64,000 nt of DNA from Arcobacter sp. CECT 8985 (GTDB lineage: Bacteria > Campylobacterota > Campylobacteria > Campylobacterales > Arcobacteraceae): assembly GCF_004116495.1 (NCBI RefSeq), contig NZ_PDKC01000003.1, forward strand, positions 62,001-126,000, in the 5' to 3' direction. Position 1 is the first letter of the stretch, and every line of letters begins with the position of its first letter. This document shows positions 26,974 to 35,256 of the stretch, piece by piece. The translations under genes and the position numbers were made by a program. The notes below the pieces were generated by a model. The model had not been told where the DNA came from. It ran no database searches and was given only the letters and a program-made list of their open reading frames with translations.

Positions 26974-27053
26974 TTATCACCCCTTTATTAAAATAGTAAA
27001 ATTTTAGCTAATTATTCTTTAGTATAACTCAAATAAGATTTGTAAAAAATTGT

Positions 27054-27713
27054 TTAATTTGGTCTTTCAACCATATATCCTACACCTCTTACATTTATAA
27101 TAAAATCTTCTTTTAAAACTTTTTTTACTCTATTTACTTCTGCTCTAATTGTAGCAATATCTACATTATCATCTTCATATGCATAAGTTCTAAACATATC
27201 ATAATTTACTACTAAGCTTCTATTTTTAGCTAATAGCGAGATAATTAGAAGTTGTCTTTTTGGTAAAATATGTGGTTCATTATTGAAATAAAGTGTTGTT
27301 GTTTCTAAATCAAAACTATAATTTCTTGATAATCTTTTATGTTGAAGTGGAACAACTTTATTTTGTAAAAGTCTATTGATTCTTAGATGTAACTCTTTTA
27401 GATGAAATGGTTTTTTTAAATAATCATAGCAACCCATATCAAAAGCTTTTGATATATCTTCAATATCTATTAATGCAGAGATGAATATTGTAGGTATTAC
27501 TTTTTTATTTTTATTTAATTCCTCAAGAATAGCTAAACCATTTACTTTTGGTACATTTATATCTAAAATCAGTAAATCAAATTTATTATCTTCTAATATA
27601 TCTAAGCATGTTTTCCCATCTCTTGTTGATATTATTGCATGGTTAACTGATTCTAAATATTGTTTGATGGCATTATTTAACATAATATCATCTTCAAGAA
27701 GTAGTATTTTCAC
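27054..27713 (-). CDS. OmpR/PhoB-family response regulator
   Basis: A 219-residue two-component regulator. The receiver domain (1-115) has the acidic pair Asp8-Asp9 (LLLEDD), phosphoacceptor Asp51 (LLILDINVP) and Lys101 (YLKKPF). The winged-helix effector domain (130-219) ends RAEVNRVKKVLKEDFIINVRGVGYMVE, written here in parts of the family pattern. I chose the GTG at 27713 because a full AAAGGAGG site precedes it. The longer reading from 27758 adds 15 non-family residues. It overlaps the kinase gene by 20 nt, so this is its cognate regulator. Candidate targets are the 11-bp repeats at 29706 and 25594. Confidence 0.92.
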   Translation of the reverse strand: MKILLLEDDIMLNNAIKQYLESVNHAIISTRDGKTCLDILEDNKFDLLILDINVPKVNGLAILEELNKNKKVIPTIFISALIDIEDISKAFDMGCYDYLKKPFHLKELHLRINRLLQNKVVPLQHKRLSRNYSFDLETTTLYFNNEPHILPKRQLLIISLLAKNRSLVVNYDMFRTYAYEDDNVDIATIRAEVNRVKKVLKEDFIINVRGVGYMVERPN

Positions 27714-29616
27714 TTGCACCTCCTTTAAAAGTGTATGTAAAGCAAGTTGAATCTTCATTTGAGATCACTTTTATTTCGACATTTTCTTCTTGACAAACTC
27801 TTTTTACTAAGTTTAATCCAAGTCCAAACCCTTCTTGAGTTTTCTCTTCTCTATAATACTCTTCAAAAATCTTTTTAGGGTCTTGAATAATTGAAGAATG
27901 ACTTGATATATTAAAAATATAATCTGAGTTTGTTTTTTTTAAATCGATATAAATATCTTCTTTTTCTCTAGTATATTTAATAGCATTTGTTAAATTATTA
28001 TCTATTATTCTTTGTAGTTTTGTTTCATTAAAAAATATAGGCATATTAGTACAATTTGATGTAAAAATAAAGTTTGATTGTGCTTGTGAGGCAACTTGTG
28101 AAAAAAAATCAACTCTACTTCTTATATAATCAACTAAATCTATTTTTATTTTGTTATAAAATAGCTGATCTTTTTTTATTAAAAAACTTAAATCATCATA
28201 TATAGAATATATATTTTTCATAGCAACTTCAATATTTGAAATATAACTATTTTTCCCATATTTCATCTCATATAATTCAATATTACTCATAATAACAGAT
28301 AGGGGAGTATTTGTTTCATGAACAACATATCTTAAAAATTGTTTTTGTGAAGCAAGTAATCTATTTGAATATTTCTTTTGAGTATTTAATTTTAGTGTTT
28401 GTAAATCATGATCAATAGCAGATTGTTCAATTAAATGTGTTAAAGCTTTTATTGTTCGTGCATAATCACTATTTGTACTTTTTTTTGCATCTTCTAAATA
28501 TATATGTTTAGGTGTTTGTTCATATTCACTTAAAGCAATAATAGTTAAAGATTGATTTAGTAATTCATTGTGCCCTTGATTATGAAAAAATTCTGCATAT
28601 GTAAAAAATCCACTAGTTGGTGCTATATTATTAAAAGGTTCAATCTCTGCATTAATCAAATTTTGCATATATCTTCTTCTTGCCATACATGAATAAAGAA
28701 AGAAACTTTCAGGTTTTAATTTATCAAGTGCTTTTTTTATCTGCTTAACTGGATCTTGCATTATTGTTTCAGCATTACCAAATCCTATTTTTACAATATC
28801 ACCTTTTTTAAAGTTACCTGTAAAACTAAGTGTTCCATCATTATGCTTTTTTATAACTGCTCTTGCTGTTTTTAAAGATTTATTTTTTATGATTAATGGG
28901 AATTCAATTCCTGTTGAAGGCAACTCTTTAGCTACTTCTTCTCCTAAATATTTAGCATAAAATTTACTTGGGTTCATTTTTGAAATACTAAAAACTCTAT
29001 TATCTTTTACTTCATCAATAGTATGCTCAATTCCAATTGGTACCCAGTTAAACCTATAATCATTAAATACTTTTAAAATATCAGATTCAAGTGATACTGC
29101 AACTGCACCATATTTAAAAATTTTATTTTGGCAAGATATATAGGTTTGTTTAAATTTACCATTATCTGCTGCCATTCCTCCACATATAATTGTATTTTTA
29201 TTTACAAAATCAATTCCTTTTAAAAAATCCTCTCCATTTGTTTTTATCCCATCAGTGAAAACAATTAGAAGTTTAGTTTTTTGTTTGATTAAATTTTGTG
29301 CAATTATTTTTCCATTTTCAAAGGAATTTTCATTTTCAATATATGTTGAATTTATTGTAGTATTTTTAAAAATACTAATTGATATAACTGTATTTAATGT
29401 AGTTACACTCTCTTCATATATTTCACCATCTGTTGTTGTTCCAATACAAATGGATTGAGGTAGTTCTTGTATTAATATATTTGAAATAAAAGATAGTTTA
29501 TCTTTTGATTCTCCACAAAATATTTGAATTAGAATATTTTTTTCATTTTTAAATAGGTTAAAGTCAATAATTTTATTAATATCTTGATTATCAATACTAT
29601 AATTGTATGTTTTCAT
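27694..29616 (-). CDS. FIST-domain sensor histidine kinase
   Basis: A 640-residue cytoplasmic sensor without transmembrane segments. Residues about 30-220 are FIST_N (CIGTTTDGEI, LIVFTDGIKTNGEDFLKG, ICGGMAADNGKF) and about 225-365 FIST_C (FPLIIKNKS, FFLYSCMARRRYM, GFFTYAEFFH). A kinase core follows with the phospho-His at about 433 (VVHETNTPLS), the N box NNLTNAIKYT (about 540) and the G box EGFGLGLNLV (about 596-604). FIST domains are proposed to bind small ligands such as amino acids, and the signal here is unknown. It is co-transcribed with the overlapping regulator and divergent from the aldehyde dehydrogenase, separated by 178 bp. Confidence 0.9.
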   Translation of the reverse strand: MKTYNYSIDNQDINKIIDFNLFKNEKNILIQIFCGESKDKLSFISNILIQELPQSICIGTTTDGEIYEESVTTLNTVISISIFKNTTINSTYIENENSFENGKIIAQNLIKQKTKLLIVFTDGIKTNGEDFLKGIDFVNKNTIICGGMAADNGKFKQTYISCQNKIFKYGAVAVSLESDILKVFNDYRFNWVPIGIEHTIDEVKDNRVFSISKMNPSKFYAKYLGEEVAKELPSTGIEFPLIIKNKSLKTARAVIKKHNDGTLSFTGNFKKGDIVKIGFGNAETIMQDPVKQIKKALDKLKPESFFLYSCMARRRYMQNLINAEIEPFNNIAPTSGFFTYAEFFHNQGHNELLNQSLTIIALSEYEQTPKHIYLEDAKKSTNSDYARTIKALTHLIEQSAIDHDLQTLKLNTQKKYSNRLLASQKQFLRYVVHETNTPLSVIMSNIELYEMKYGKNSYISNIEVAMKNIYSIYDDLSFLIKKDQLFYNKIKIDLVDYIRSRVDFFSQVASQAQSNFIFTSNCTNMPIFFNETKLQRIIDNNLTNAIKYTREKEDIYIDLKKTNSDYIFNISSHSSIIQDPKKIFEEYYREEKTQEGFGLGLNLVKRVCQEENVEIKVISNEDSTCFTYTFKGGASENTTS

Positions 29617-29705
29617 AGCAAGATTTTAGCATAAAAAAGACAAAAGTAGTAAAAAAAAATAAATATTTGTATATAAAATACCCAAAAAATAGGCTTTTAA
29701 ACTCC

Positions 29706-29759
29706 GCTATTTTCATGCTATTTTATTGCTAAATTCACGCTATTTTTCTCTTGTAGAAT
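29706..29759 (+). promoter_or_regulatory. Four 11-bp-phased direct repeats and -10 box of the aldehyde dehydrogenase
   Basis: GCTATTT-type heptamers begin at 29706, 29717, 29728 (variant GCTAAAT) and 29739, each exactly 11 bp after the last. This is the 7+4 geometry of OmpR/PhoB-class sites. The last repeat ends at 29745, and TAGAAT (29754-29759), a near-consensus -10, follows after 8 nt. This site faces away from the FIST kinase/regulator pair and probably binds that regulator. Confidence 0.65.
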
Positions 29760-29794
29760 TCTTAGTATAAATTAAAATAAAAAAGGATATTAAA

Positions 29795-31291
29795 ATGATA
29801 CATTCAAGACCTACATTTAAGAAACAATATGAAAATTTTATCGGGGGAGAATGGGTAGCCCCAAAAAGTGGTGAATATTTTGAAAACCTTTCACCTGTTG
29901 ATGGTGAACTTTTAACAAGAATTCCAAGATCAAATGAAGAAGATGTAAATCTTGCAGTTGCAGCAGCAAAAAAAGCATTTGAATCTTATAAACATACTTC
30001 TGTTATTGAAAAAAGTACAATGTTAAATAAAGTTGCAGATGCAATTGAAGCAAATTTAGAAGCACTTGCAGTTGCTGAGACTTTAGATAATGGTAAAACT
30101 GTAAGAGAAACATTGAATGCAGATTTACCGTTGGTTGTTGATCACTTTAGATATTTTGCTTCAGTAATTAGAGGTGAAGCAGGAACAGTTGCTGATTTAG
30201 ATGAAAATACAGTATCTCAAGAAATAAAAGAACCATATGGGGTGGTTGCTCAAATTATTCCTTGGAATTTCCCATTATTAATGGCAGCTTGGAAATTAGC
30301 TCCTGCATTGGCAGCTGGAAATTGTATTGTATTAAAACCAGCAAGTGCTACTCCAATGTCAATTTTACTTTTAATGGAAGCAATTCAAGATGTATTACCA
30401 AAAGGTGCAATTAATATTATTAATGGTGCAGGTGGGAAAATTGGTAAAGCATTATCAACTCATCCAGATGTTAAAAAAGTTGCGTTTACTGGTGAAACTA
30501 CAACTGGTCAATTAATTATGCAATATGCAACTGAAAATATTATTCCATCTACTTTAGAATTAGGTGGTAAATCTCCTAATATCTTCTTTGAATCAATTAT
30601 GGATGAAGATGATGATTTCTTTGATAAAGCAATTGAAGGTTTAGTTTTATTTGCATTTAATAGTGGTGAGGTTTGTACTTGTCCTTCTAGAGCACTTATT
30701 CAAGAATCAATTTATGAACCATTCATGAAAAGAGTATTAGAAAGAGTAGAAAAAATTACTCAAGATAATCCACTTGATGAAACAAATATGATGGGTGCAC
30801 AAGCTTCAGTTAATCAAAAAGAGAAAATTTTAGAATATATTAAAATTGGTAAAGAAGAGGGTGCTGAGTGTTTAATTGGTGGTGAACAATATGAAAGTAA
30901 AGCATTCCCTAAAGGAAACTATATTAAACCAACAATCTTTAAAGGAAATAATAAAATGAGAATTTTCCAAGAAGAGATTTTTGGACCTGTTCTTGCTGTT
31001 ACTACATTTAAAGATGAAGCAGAAGCTATTGAAATTGCCAATGATACAGTTTATGGTTTAGGTTCTGGAGTTTGGTCAAGAGATGCTCATCAATTACATA
31101 AAGTAAGTAGAGCAATTGAAGCTGGTAGAGTTTGGGTAAATTGTTACCATATTTATCCTTCTCATGCATCATTTGGTGGATATAAAAAATCTGGTATTGG
31201 TAGAGAAACTCATATGATGATGTTAAATGCATATAGACAAAATAAAAATATTTTAACTTCATATGACAAAAAAGCTTTAGGATTCTTTTAA
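29795..31291 (+). CDS. NAD(P)-dependent aldehyde dehydrogenase
   Basis: A 498-residue ALDH-superfamily enzyme oxidising an aldehyde to its acid. Signatures are IIPWNFPLLMAAWKLAPALAAGN (in the frame), VAFTGETTTGQLI, the general-base motif LELGGKSPN, and the nucleophile region NSGEVCTCPSRAL with Cys294. EEIFGPVLAVTTF and FGGYKKSGIGRE complete the fold. The GEVCTCPSR form is typical of acetaldehyde or alcohol-derived aldehyde dehydrogenases (ExaC/AcoD-like). The DUF779 gene downstream is the usual companion of this subgroup. The ATG follows AAAAAGGAT. It is controlled from the repeat-bearing promoter at 29706-29759. Confidence 0.93.
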   Translation: MIHSRPTFKKQYENFIGGEWVAPKSGEYFENLSPVDGELLTRIPRSNEEDVNLAVAAAKKAFESYKHTSVIEKSTMLNKVADAIEANLEALAVAETLDNGKTVRETLNADLPLVVDHFRYFASVIRGEAGTVADLDENTVSQEIKEPYGVVAQIIPWNFPLLMAAWKLAPALAAGNCIVLKPASATPMSILLLMEAIQDVLPKGAINIINGAGGKIGKALSTHPDVKKVAFTGETTTGQLIMQYATENIIPSTLELGGKSPNIFFESIMDEDDDFFDKAIEGLVLFAFNSGEVCTCPSRALIQESIYEPFMKRVLERVEKITQDNPLDETNMMGAQASVNQKEKILEYIKIGKEEGAECLIGGEQYESKAFPKGNYIKPTIFKGNNKMRIFQEEIFGPVLAVTTFKDEAEAIEIANDTVYGLGSGVWSRDAHQLHKVSRAIEAGRVWVNCYHIYPSHASFGGYKKSGIGRETHMMMLNAYRQNKNILTSYDKKALGFF

Positions 31292-31303
31292 TAGATAATC
31301 ATA

Positions 31304-31332
31304 TTAGGCAAAAAGAGTATCTTTTTGCCTAA
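31304..31332 (+). other. Stem-loop between aldehyde dehydrogenase and DUF779 gene
   Basis: A 12-bp perfect stem TTAGGCAAAAAG/CTTTTTGCCTAA with loop AGTAT lies in the 58-nt gap. No T-run follows, so it may be an mRNA-stabilising or processing element, or a leaky terminator, lowering expression of the downstream gene relative to the dehydrogenase. Confidence 0.6.
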
Positions 31333-31349
31333 GTTAAAAAGGATATGCT

Positions 31350-31727
31350 ATGGATATAAATAGAGTAAAAGTAACACCCAAAGCAAAAGAAGTTGTAGAA
31401 ATGCTAAAACAAAAGCATGGTGAACTTGTATTTAATCAAAGTGGTGGATGTTGTGATGGAACAGCACCTATGTGTTATGAAAAAGGCGATTTTTATGTAC
31501 CTAGTAGAAATGTAAAATTAGGTGAAATTTGTGGATGTGAATTTTTTATAGACAAAGATCAATTTGAGTATTTTAGACATTCTCAAATTATAATTGATGT
31601 AAAAGAGGAAAAATCTGCATTTGGAAACTCTTTTTCTTTAGAAATAGATTATGGTTATCAGTTTTTAACAAAATCAAGAATTTTTACTGATGAAGAATAC
31701 AAAGAAATAGAAAAACTTGAATCTTAA
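31350..31727 (+). CDS. DUF779 family protein
   Basis: A 125-residue protein of the DUF779 family, commonly encoded next to acetaldehyde-type aldehyde dehydrogenases. Conserved cysteines occur in QSGGCCDGTAPMCY (Cys34, Cys35, Cys42) and GEICGCEFFI, suggesting metal binding or a redox role. A biochemical function is not established. AAAAAGGAT precedes the ATG at 31350. It follows the dehydrogenase by 58 nt, across a stem-loop, and is probably part of that transcript. The convergent methyltransferase begins 4 nt beyond its stop. Confidence 0.88.
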   Translation: MDINRVKVTPKAKEVVEMLKQKHGELVFNQSGGCCDGTAPMCYEKGDFYVPSRNVKLGEICGCEFFIDKDQFEYFRHSQIIIDVKEEKSAFGNSFSLEIDYGYQFLTKSRIFTDEEYKEIEKLES

Positions 31728-31728
31728 A

Positions 31729-31752
31729 ATACTACTTTTTAACAAGTAGTAT
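31729..31752. terminator. Hairpin between convergent DUF779 and methyltransferase genes
   Basis: A 9-bp stem ATACTACTT/AAGTAGTAT with a 6-nt loop lies over the adjoining ends of two convergent genes. The T-runs on both sides are short, so its strength is uncertain. Confidence 0.5.
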
Positions 31753-32742
31753 CTTAAATCTATCTCCCATTCCTGTTGGTTCTAACAACATTTTTATTTT
31801 TTGCGTCTCTTTTAAATAAGTAGTTTCATCACTATTATTTCTTAAAATTTCAAGTAAATCAATAATTCCAAAATTAATAAGTGCATTGGCTTGTGTATTA
31901 AAAGTAACTTCACAATTATTTTGTTTAAATAAATCTATTAAATAGTTAAAGTGAACATCATATGTAATATCACTATTTTTATATAATTTTTCAAGATTTA
32001 AATTCTTTTCAAAAATTGGAGTTGTTTCATGATCTTTATATATTCTACATGAAAAATCATTTCTTGGATCTTTATCCCCGTAATCAAAAGTTAAAAAGTA
32101 AAAATTATCAATATTTCTTGTAAGAGTTTTTATAAAATCATTATATTCAAGACAAATTTCACCTTTTGTTATTTTGTACTTTTCACAATGTTCTTTTATA
32201 TTTTCATTTTCAATTTTATCAAAAAAAATAGAGTTTTTTTCAACATAAGCTTGTAAAAGTTCATCATCTTTTTTATAGATTAAATCACATGCAAAAGCAT
32301 CAAATATTTCATTTGCTAAAATAAAAGCATTTGAAGATTTTACTTCTTTAATATCATTATAATGAGTTAATTTTATCGCATCACCAAATGATTCATATAA
32401 GTAATCTTTTTGTTTTTTTTGTAGATTTCCAAATCGCTCAACTATTGCAAAATTTAGAGTATTTAAAAGCTCAGGTTTTAAAGTATAAATAAATTGAATA
32501 ATATCTGCAAGTAAATATCCATGATGAGCACCAATTTCGATTATAGTAGAATTCTTTGGTAACTCTTTTTTATCTATTAGTTTTACAATCTTACTTGCTA
32601 TTGCTCCACCAAAAAATTTACTTACTGAAACAGAAGTGAAAAAATCACCCTGCTTACCTATTTGTTTATAATTTGAATAATATCCATCTTTATCGTATAA
32701 CCAAGATGACATATATTTTGAAAAAGTTATTTTTGTATTCAT
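31732..32742 (-). CDS. SAM-dependent methyltransferase, MidA/NDUFAF7 family
   Basis: A 336-residue COG1565/DUF185 protein. The mitochondrial homologue NDUFAF7 methylates an arginine of complex I during assembly, and the bacterial role is not settled. Visible features are GQIGKQGDFFTSVSVSKFFG in the frame, the SAM-binding IIEIGAHHGYLLADI, NAFILANEIFDAFACDL, LTFDYGDKDP and, near the C-terminus, LLEPTGMGDRFKILLV. No membrane segment is present. It lies 31 nt downstream of the OmpA lipoprotein gene in the same direction, with no obvious functional link. Confidence 0.88.
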   Translation of the reverse strand: MNTKITFSKYMSSWLYDKDGYYSNYKQIGKQGDFFTSVSVSKFFGGAIASKIVKLIDKKELPKNSTIIEIGAHHGYLLADIIQFIYTLKPELLNTLNFAIVERFGNLQKKQKDYLYESFGDAIKLTHYNDIKEVKSSNAFILANEIFDAFACDLIYKKDDELLQAYVEKNSIFFDKIENENIKEHCEKYKITKGEICLEYNDFIKTLTRNIDNFYFLTFDYGDKDPRNDFSCRIYKDHETTPIFEKNLNLEKLYKNSDITYDVHFNYLIDLFKQNNCEVTFNTQANALINFGIIDLLEILRNNSDETTYLKETQKIKMLLEPTGMGDRFKILLVKK

Positions 32743-32773
32743 ACAATAATTTTATCTAAAAGTTGTTAAATTA

Positions 32774-33514
32774 CTATTTTTTACAAGCATCAATTATATC
32801 TTGTTGATTTGGATATAAATAAATTTCAACTCTTCTGTTTATTGCCATATCTTTTTTTGTTTTATTTGCAACTATTGGTTTATTATATGAGCAACCTTTT
32901 GAATAAATAAGATTTTCTATTCCACTGTTATAAATTCTATGTCCCACATTTTTTGCTCTTTGTTCTGATAGCTTTTGATTGTATTCATAACTACCTCTAC
33001 TATCTGTGAATCCTACAACTTGTACAATTGTATTGGGATATTTTCTTAAAACTTTTGTTATTTTGTCTAATTTTAAAGAAGCCTCTTGCGTAGGAATAGA
33101 TGAGTTAGTTTTAAACATCATTTTATCTCTTAGCATTATTTTTACGTATTTATCTGTATTTGATATTACTAAATCATTATCTGGATTTGATAAAGCCTCT
33201 TTTTTATTATCTACTTTTGTATCTAACTCTTTTGCAATCTGTTTTGCTTGAGTATCTACAGAATAACCAATTGCACTACCAATTCCAGCACCTAAAACAG
33301 CACCTACTGCTGCATTTTGTTTTTTATGTTTGCCATTTGCTAATAGTCCAATTAAAACACCTAAAAAAGCACCCATTACTGCACCTTGTTTGGTACTTGC
33401 ATATTCATCTTTTTTATTTGTTGATAAATCTTCATTTTTTTGTGCACATCCTGAAAAAAGAAGTGAACTTGTTAATAGTATTGTTGATATTAGTTTTATT
33501 TTTCTTGTTTTCAT
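32774..33514 (-). CDS. OmpA-family outer-membrane lipoprotein with glycine zipper
   Basis: A 246-residue envelope protein. The lipoprotein signal peptide ends in the lipobox LLFSGC (Cys23). A glycine-zipper region at about 44-90 (GAVMGAFLGVLIGLLANG, AVGAVLGAGIGSAIG) resembles YiaD-type proteins. The C-terminal OmpA-like peptidoglycan-binding domain spans about 128-240 (QVVGFTDSRGSYEYNQKLSEQRA in parts, INRRVEIYL). It probably tethers the outer membrane to the cell wall. A minus-strand TATAAT box (33536-33541) and an AAGGAAAG ribosome site precede the ATG. Confidence 0.92.
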   Translation of the reverse strand: MKTRKIKLISTILLTSSLLFSGCAQKNEDLSTNKKDEYASTKQGAVMGAFLGVLIGLLANGKHKKQNAAVGAVLGAGIGSAIGYSVDTQAKQIAKELDTKVDNKKEALSNPDNDLVISNTDKYVKIMLRDKMMFKTNSSIPTQEASLKLDKITKVLRKYPNTIVQVVGFTDSRGSYEYNQKLSEQRAKNVGHRIYNSGIENLIYSKGCSYNKPIVANKTKKDMAINRRVEIYLYPNQQDIIDACKK

Positions 33515-33594
33515 TATTCTTTCCTTCTTGAAAAAATTATATCATTTATATATGAATAAATAGTAAATGTAACTATTTTGTAGATGAATTTAGA

Positions 33595-33600
33595 TATAAT
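33595..33600 (+). promoter_or_regulatory. -10 box of pyk
   Basis: A perfect TATAAT gives a predicted start near 33607 and a leader of about 28 nt with AAAAGGAG before the pyk ATG. Confidence 0.6.
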
Positions 33601-33634
33601 ATCGAAGATTAATAAATATTAAAAGGAGAAGCCC

Positions 33635-35086
33635 ATGACAAAAAGAACAAAAATTTTAGCAACTGTAGGGCCAGCTAGTGATAGTATTGAGATGATTGAA
33701 GGGCTTATAAAAGCTGGTGCAAACATGTTTAGATTAAATTTTTCTCATGGTGACCATGAATATCATTTACAAACATTAAAAAATATTAGAACTGCTATGA
33801 AAAATCTAGATACTACAGTTGGAATTTTGCAAGACATTTCTGGACCAAAAGTTAGAATTGGTGATATTAAAGAACCTTTTGAACTTCATAGAGGGGATGT
33901 TATTACTTTTTTAAAAGAACAAATTTTAGGATATAAAGAAAGCAATAAAAGTTATGTAGTATCAATAAATTATCCTGAACTTTTAGACAAAGTAAAAGAG
34001 GGTGAATATATCTATTTATATGATGGAACAATTAGAGCAAAAGTTATTGAAACTGGAATTGAAATTAAAGCAAAAGTTGAAAACCATGGAATATTAAACT
34101 CTAGAAAAGGAGTTAATTTCCCAAATACAATAATTGATATCGATGTAATTACAAAAAAAGATGAAAAAGATATAAAATGGGGAGTAGAGAATAAAGTTGA
34201 TTATTTCGCTATTTCTTTTGTCCAAAATAGAAAAGATATGCAACATGCAAGAAAACTTTTAGGAGATTATAAAGGTAAATTAATTGCAAAAATTGAGAAA
34301 TTTGATGCAGTTGAAAATATTGATGATATTCTAGAAGAGAGTGATGGATTAATGGTTGCAAGGGGTGATTTAGGTATTGAAGTTCCTTATTATGAAGTAC
34401 CAACAATTCAAAAAAGATTGATTAAAAAAGCAAATATGGCTTGTAAACCAGTTATTACAGCAACTCAAATGCTTTTATCAATGACTCAAAATGAAAGAGC
34501 TACAAGAGCAGAAATTTCAGATGTTGCAAATGCAGTTTTAGATGGAACTGATGTTGTAATGTTAAGTGAAGAGAGTGCAGTTGGTGAAGATCCTATAAAT
34601 GTAGTTGATACAATGAGTAATATTATTCATAAAACTGAAGAGATTTATCAATTTGCAAAACATGATAAATTTGAGTATCTTGATCAATTTGATGTTATTC
34701 AATCAACAGTTACAAAACTAGCTGATGATATAAATGCAAAAGGTATTCTAGCTTTAACAAGTTCTGGACAATCTGCTATTAGAATGTCAAGATATAGACC
34801 ACATACAAAACTTTTTACTTTTACTCATAAGAAAAAAGTGTTAAATTCTTTGACTGCTGTTTGGGGAATTTATCCAATAGGAACAATAAAAGAGTCTCAA
34901 ACAACTAAAATGTTTCAAAAGATGTTAAAAGCATTAGAAGCAAGAGATTTACTAGATAAAGAAGGACCATATGTTGCAACTGTTGGTTATCCAGTAGGAA
35001 TACCAGGAAGTACAAATACAATTAAAATCTTAACAAAAAGTGAAATAGATTATTATTTAAATCTACCAGCAAATAAGAAGAATTAA
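33635..35086 (+). CDS. pyk: Pyruvate kinase
   Basis: Converts phosphoenolpyruvate and ADP to pyruvate and ATP at the end of glycolysis. The 483-residue protein has TKILATVGPASDS, FRLNFSHGDHEYH, GILQDISGPKVRIG, the active-site IAKIEKFDAVENIDDILEE (the family lysine/glutamate signature), GLMVARGDLGIEVP, ITATQMLLSMTQNERATRAE and ANAVLDGTDVVMLSEESA. The C-terminal domain is complete. AAAAGGAGAAG lies before the ATG. A terminator overlaps its stop codon. It marks the last housekeeping gene before the accessory region. Confidence 0.97.
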   Translation: MTKRTKILATVGPASDSIEMIEGLIKAGANMFRLNFSHGDHEYHLQTLKNIRTAMKNLDTTVGILQDISGPKVRIGDIKEPFELHRGDVITFLKEQILGYKESNKSYVVSINYPELLDKVKEGEYIYLYDGTIRAKVIETGIEIKAKVENHGILNSRKGVNFPNTIIDIDVITKKDEKDIKWGVENKVDYFAISFVQNRKDMQHARKLLGDYKGKLIAKIEKFDAVENIDDILEESDGLMVARGDLGIEVPYYEVPTIQKRLIKKANMACKPVITATQMLLSMTQNERATRAEISDVANAVLDGTDVVMLSEESAVGEDPINVVDTMSNIIHKTEEIYQFAKHDKFEYLDQFDVIQSTVTKLADDINAKGILALTSSGQSAIRMSRYRPHTKLFTFTHKKKVLNSLTAVWGIYPIGTIKESQTTKMFQKMLKALEARDLLDKEGPYVATVGYPVGIPGSTNTIKILTKSEIDYYLNLPANKKN

Positions 35087-35104
35087 TCTTCTTATTTGTT
35101 TTCT
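35071..35104 (+). terminator. Intrinsic terminator of pyk
   Basis: An 11-bp perfect stem AAATAAGAAGA/TCTTCTTATTT with loop ATTAA, followed by TGTTTTCTTT. It overlaps the pyk stop codon and closes the housekeeping segment. Confidence 0.8.
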
Positions 35105-35217
35105 TTACATATTTATCAAACTATTTAAAATTTCAAAAGTTATATTTTATTAAGATATTATAACTATACTATAAAATTTTACAATTCTACTGTAAATATA
35201 ATAAAACTTTAAATCCA

Positions 35218-35256
35218 TTTTTACTATTATATGAAAAAATAATTGGAAAAATTATG
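35218..35256 (+). repeat. Leader/promoter segment of the PAAR-like gene, duplicated at 40954
   Basis: The stretch TTTTTACTATTATATG followed by an A-run, AATTGGAAAAATT and the ATG is repeated almost base for base at 40954-40996, with a few added A and one substitution. A TATTAT -10-like box and a weak GGA ribosome site fall inside it. The region 35105-35217 is AT-rich and holds no recognisable feature. Confidence 0.7.

Noticed and set aside
26974-27053. TPP riboswitch before thiS
   Set aside because: The leader is short and lacks the CUGAGA-type core. Only a -10-like box and a ribosome site were found.
27714-27758. Longer start for the response regulator at 27758
   Set aside because: The extra residues are not part of the receiver fold, and a complete AAAGGAGG site directly precedes the GTG at 27713.
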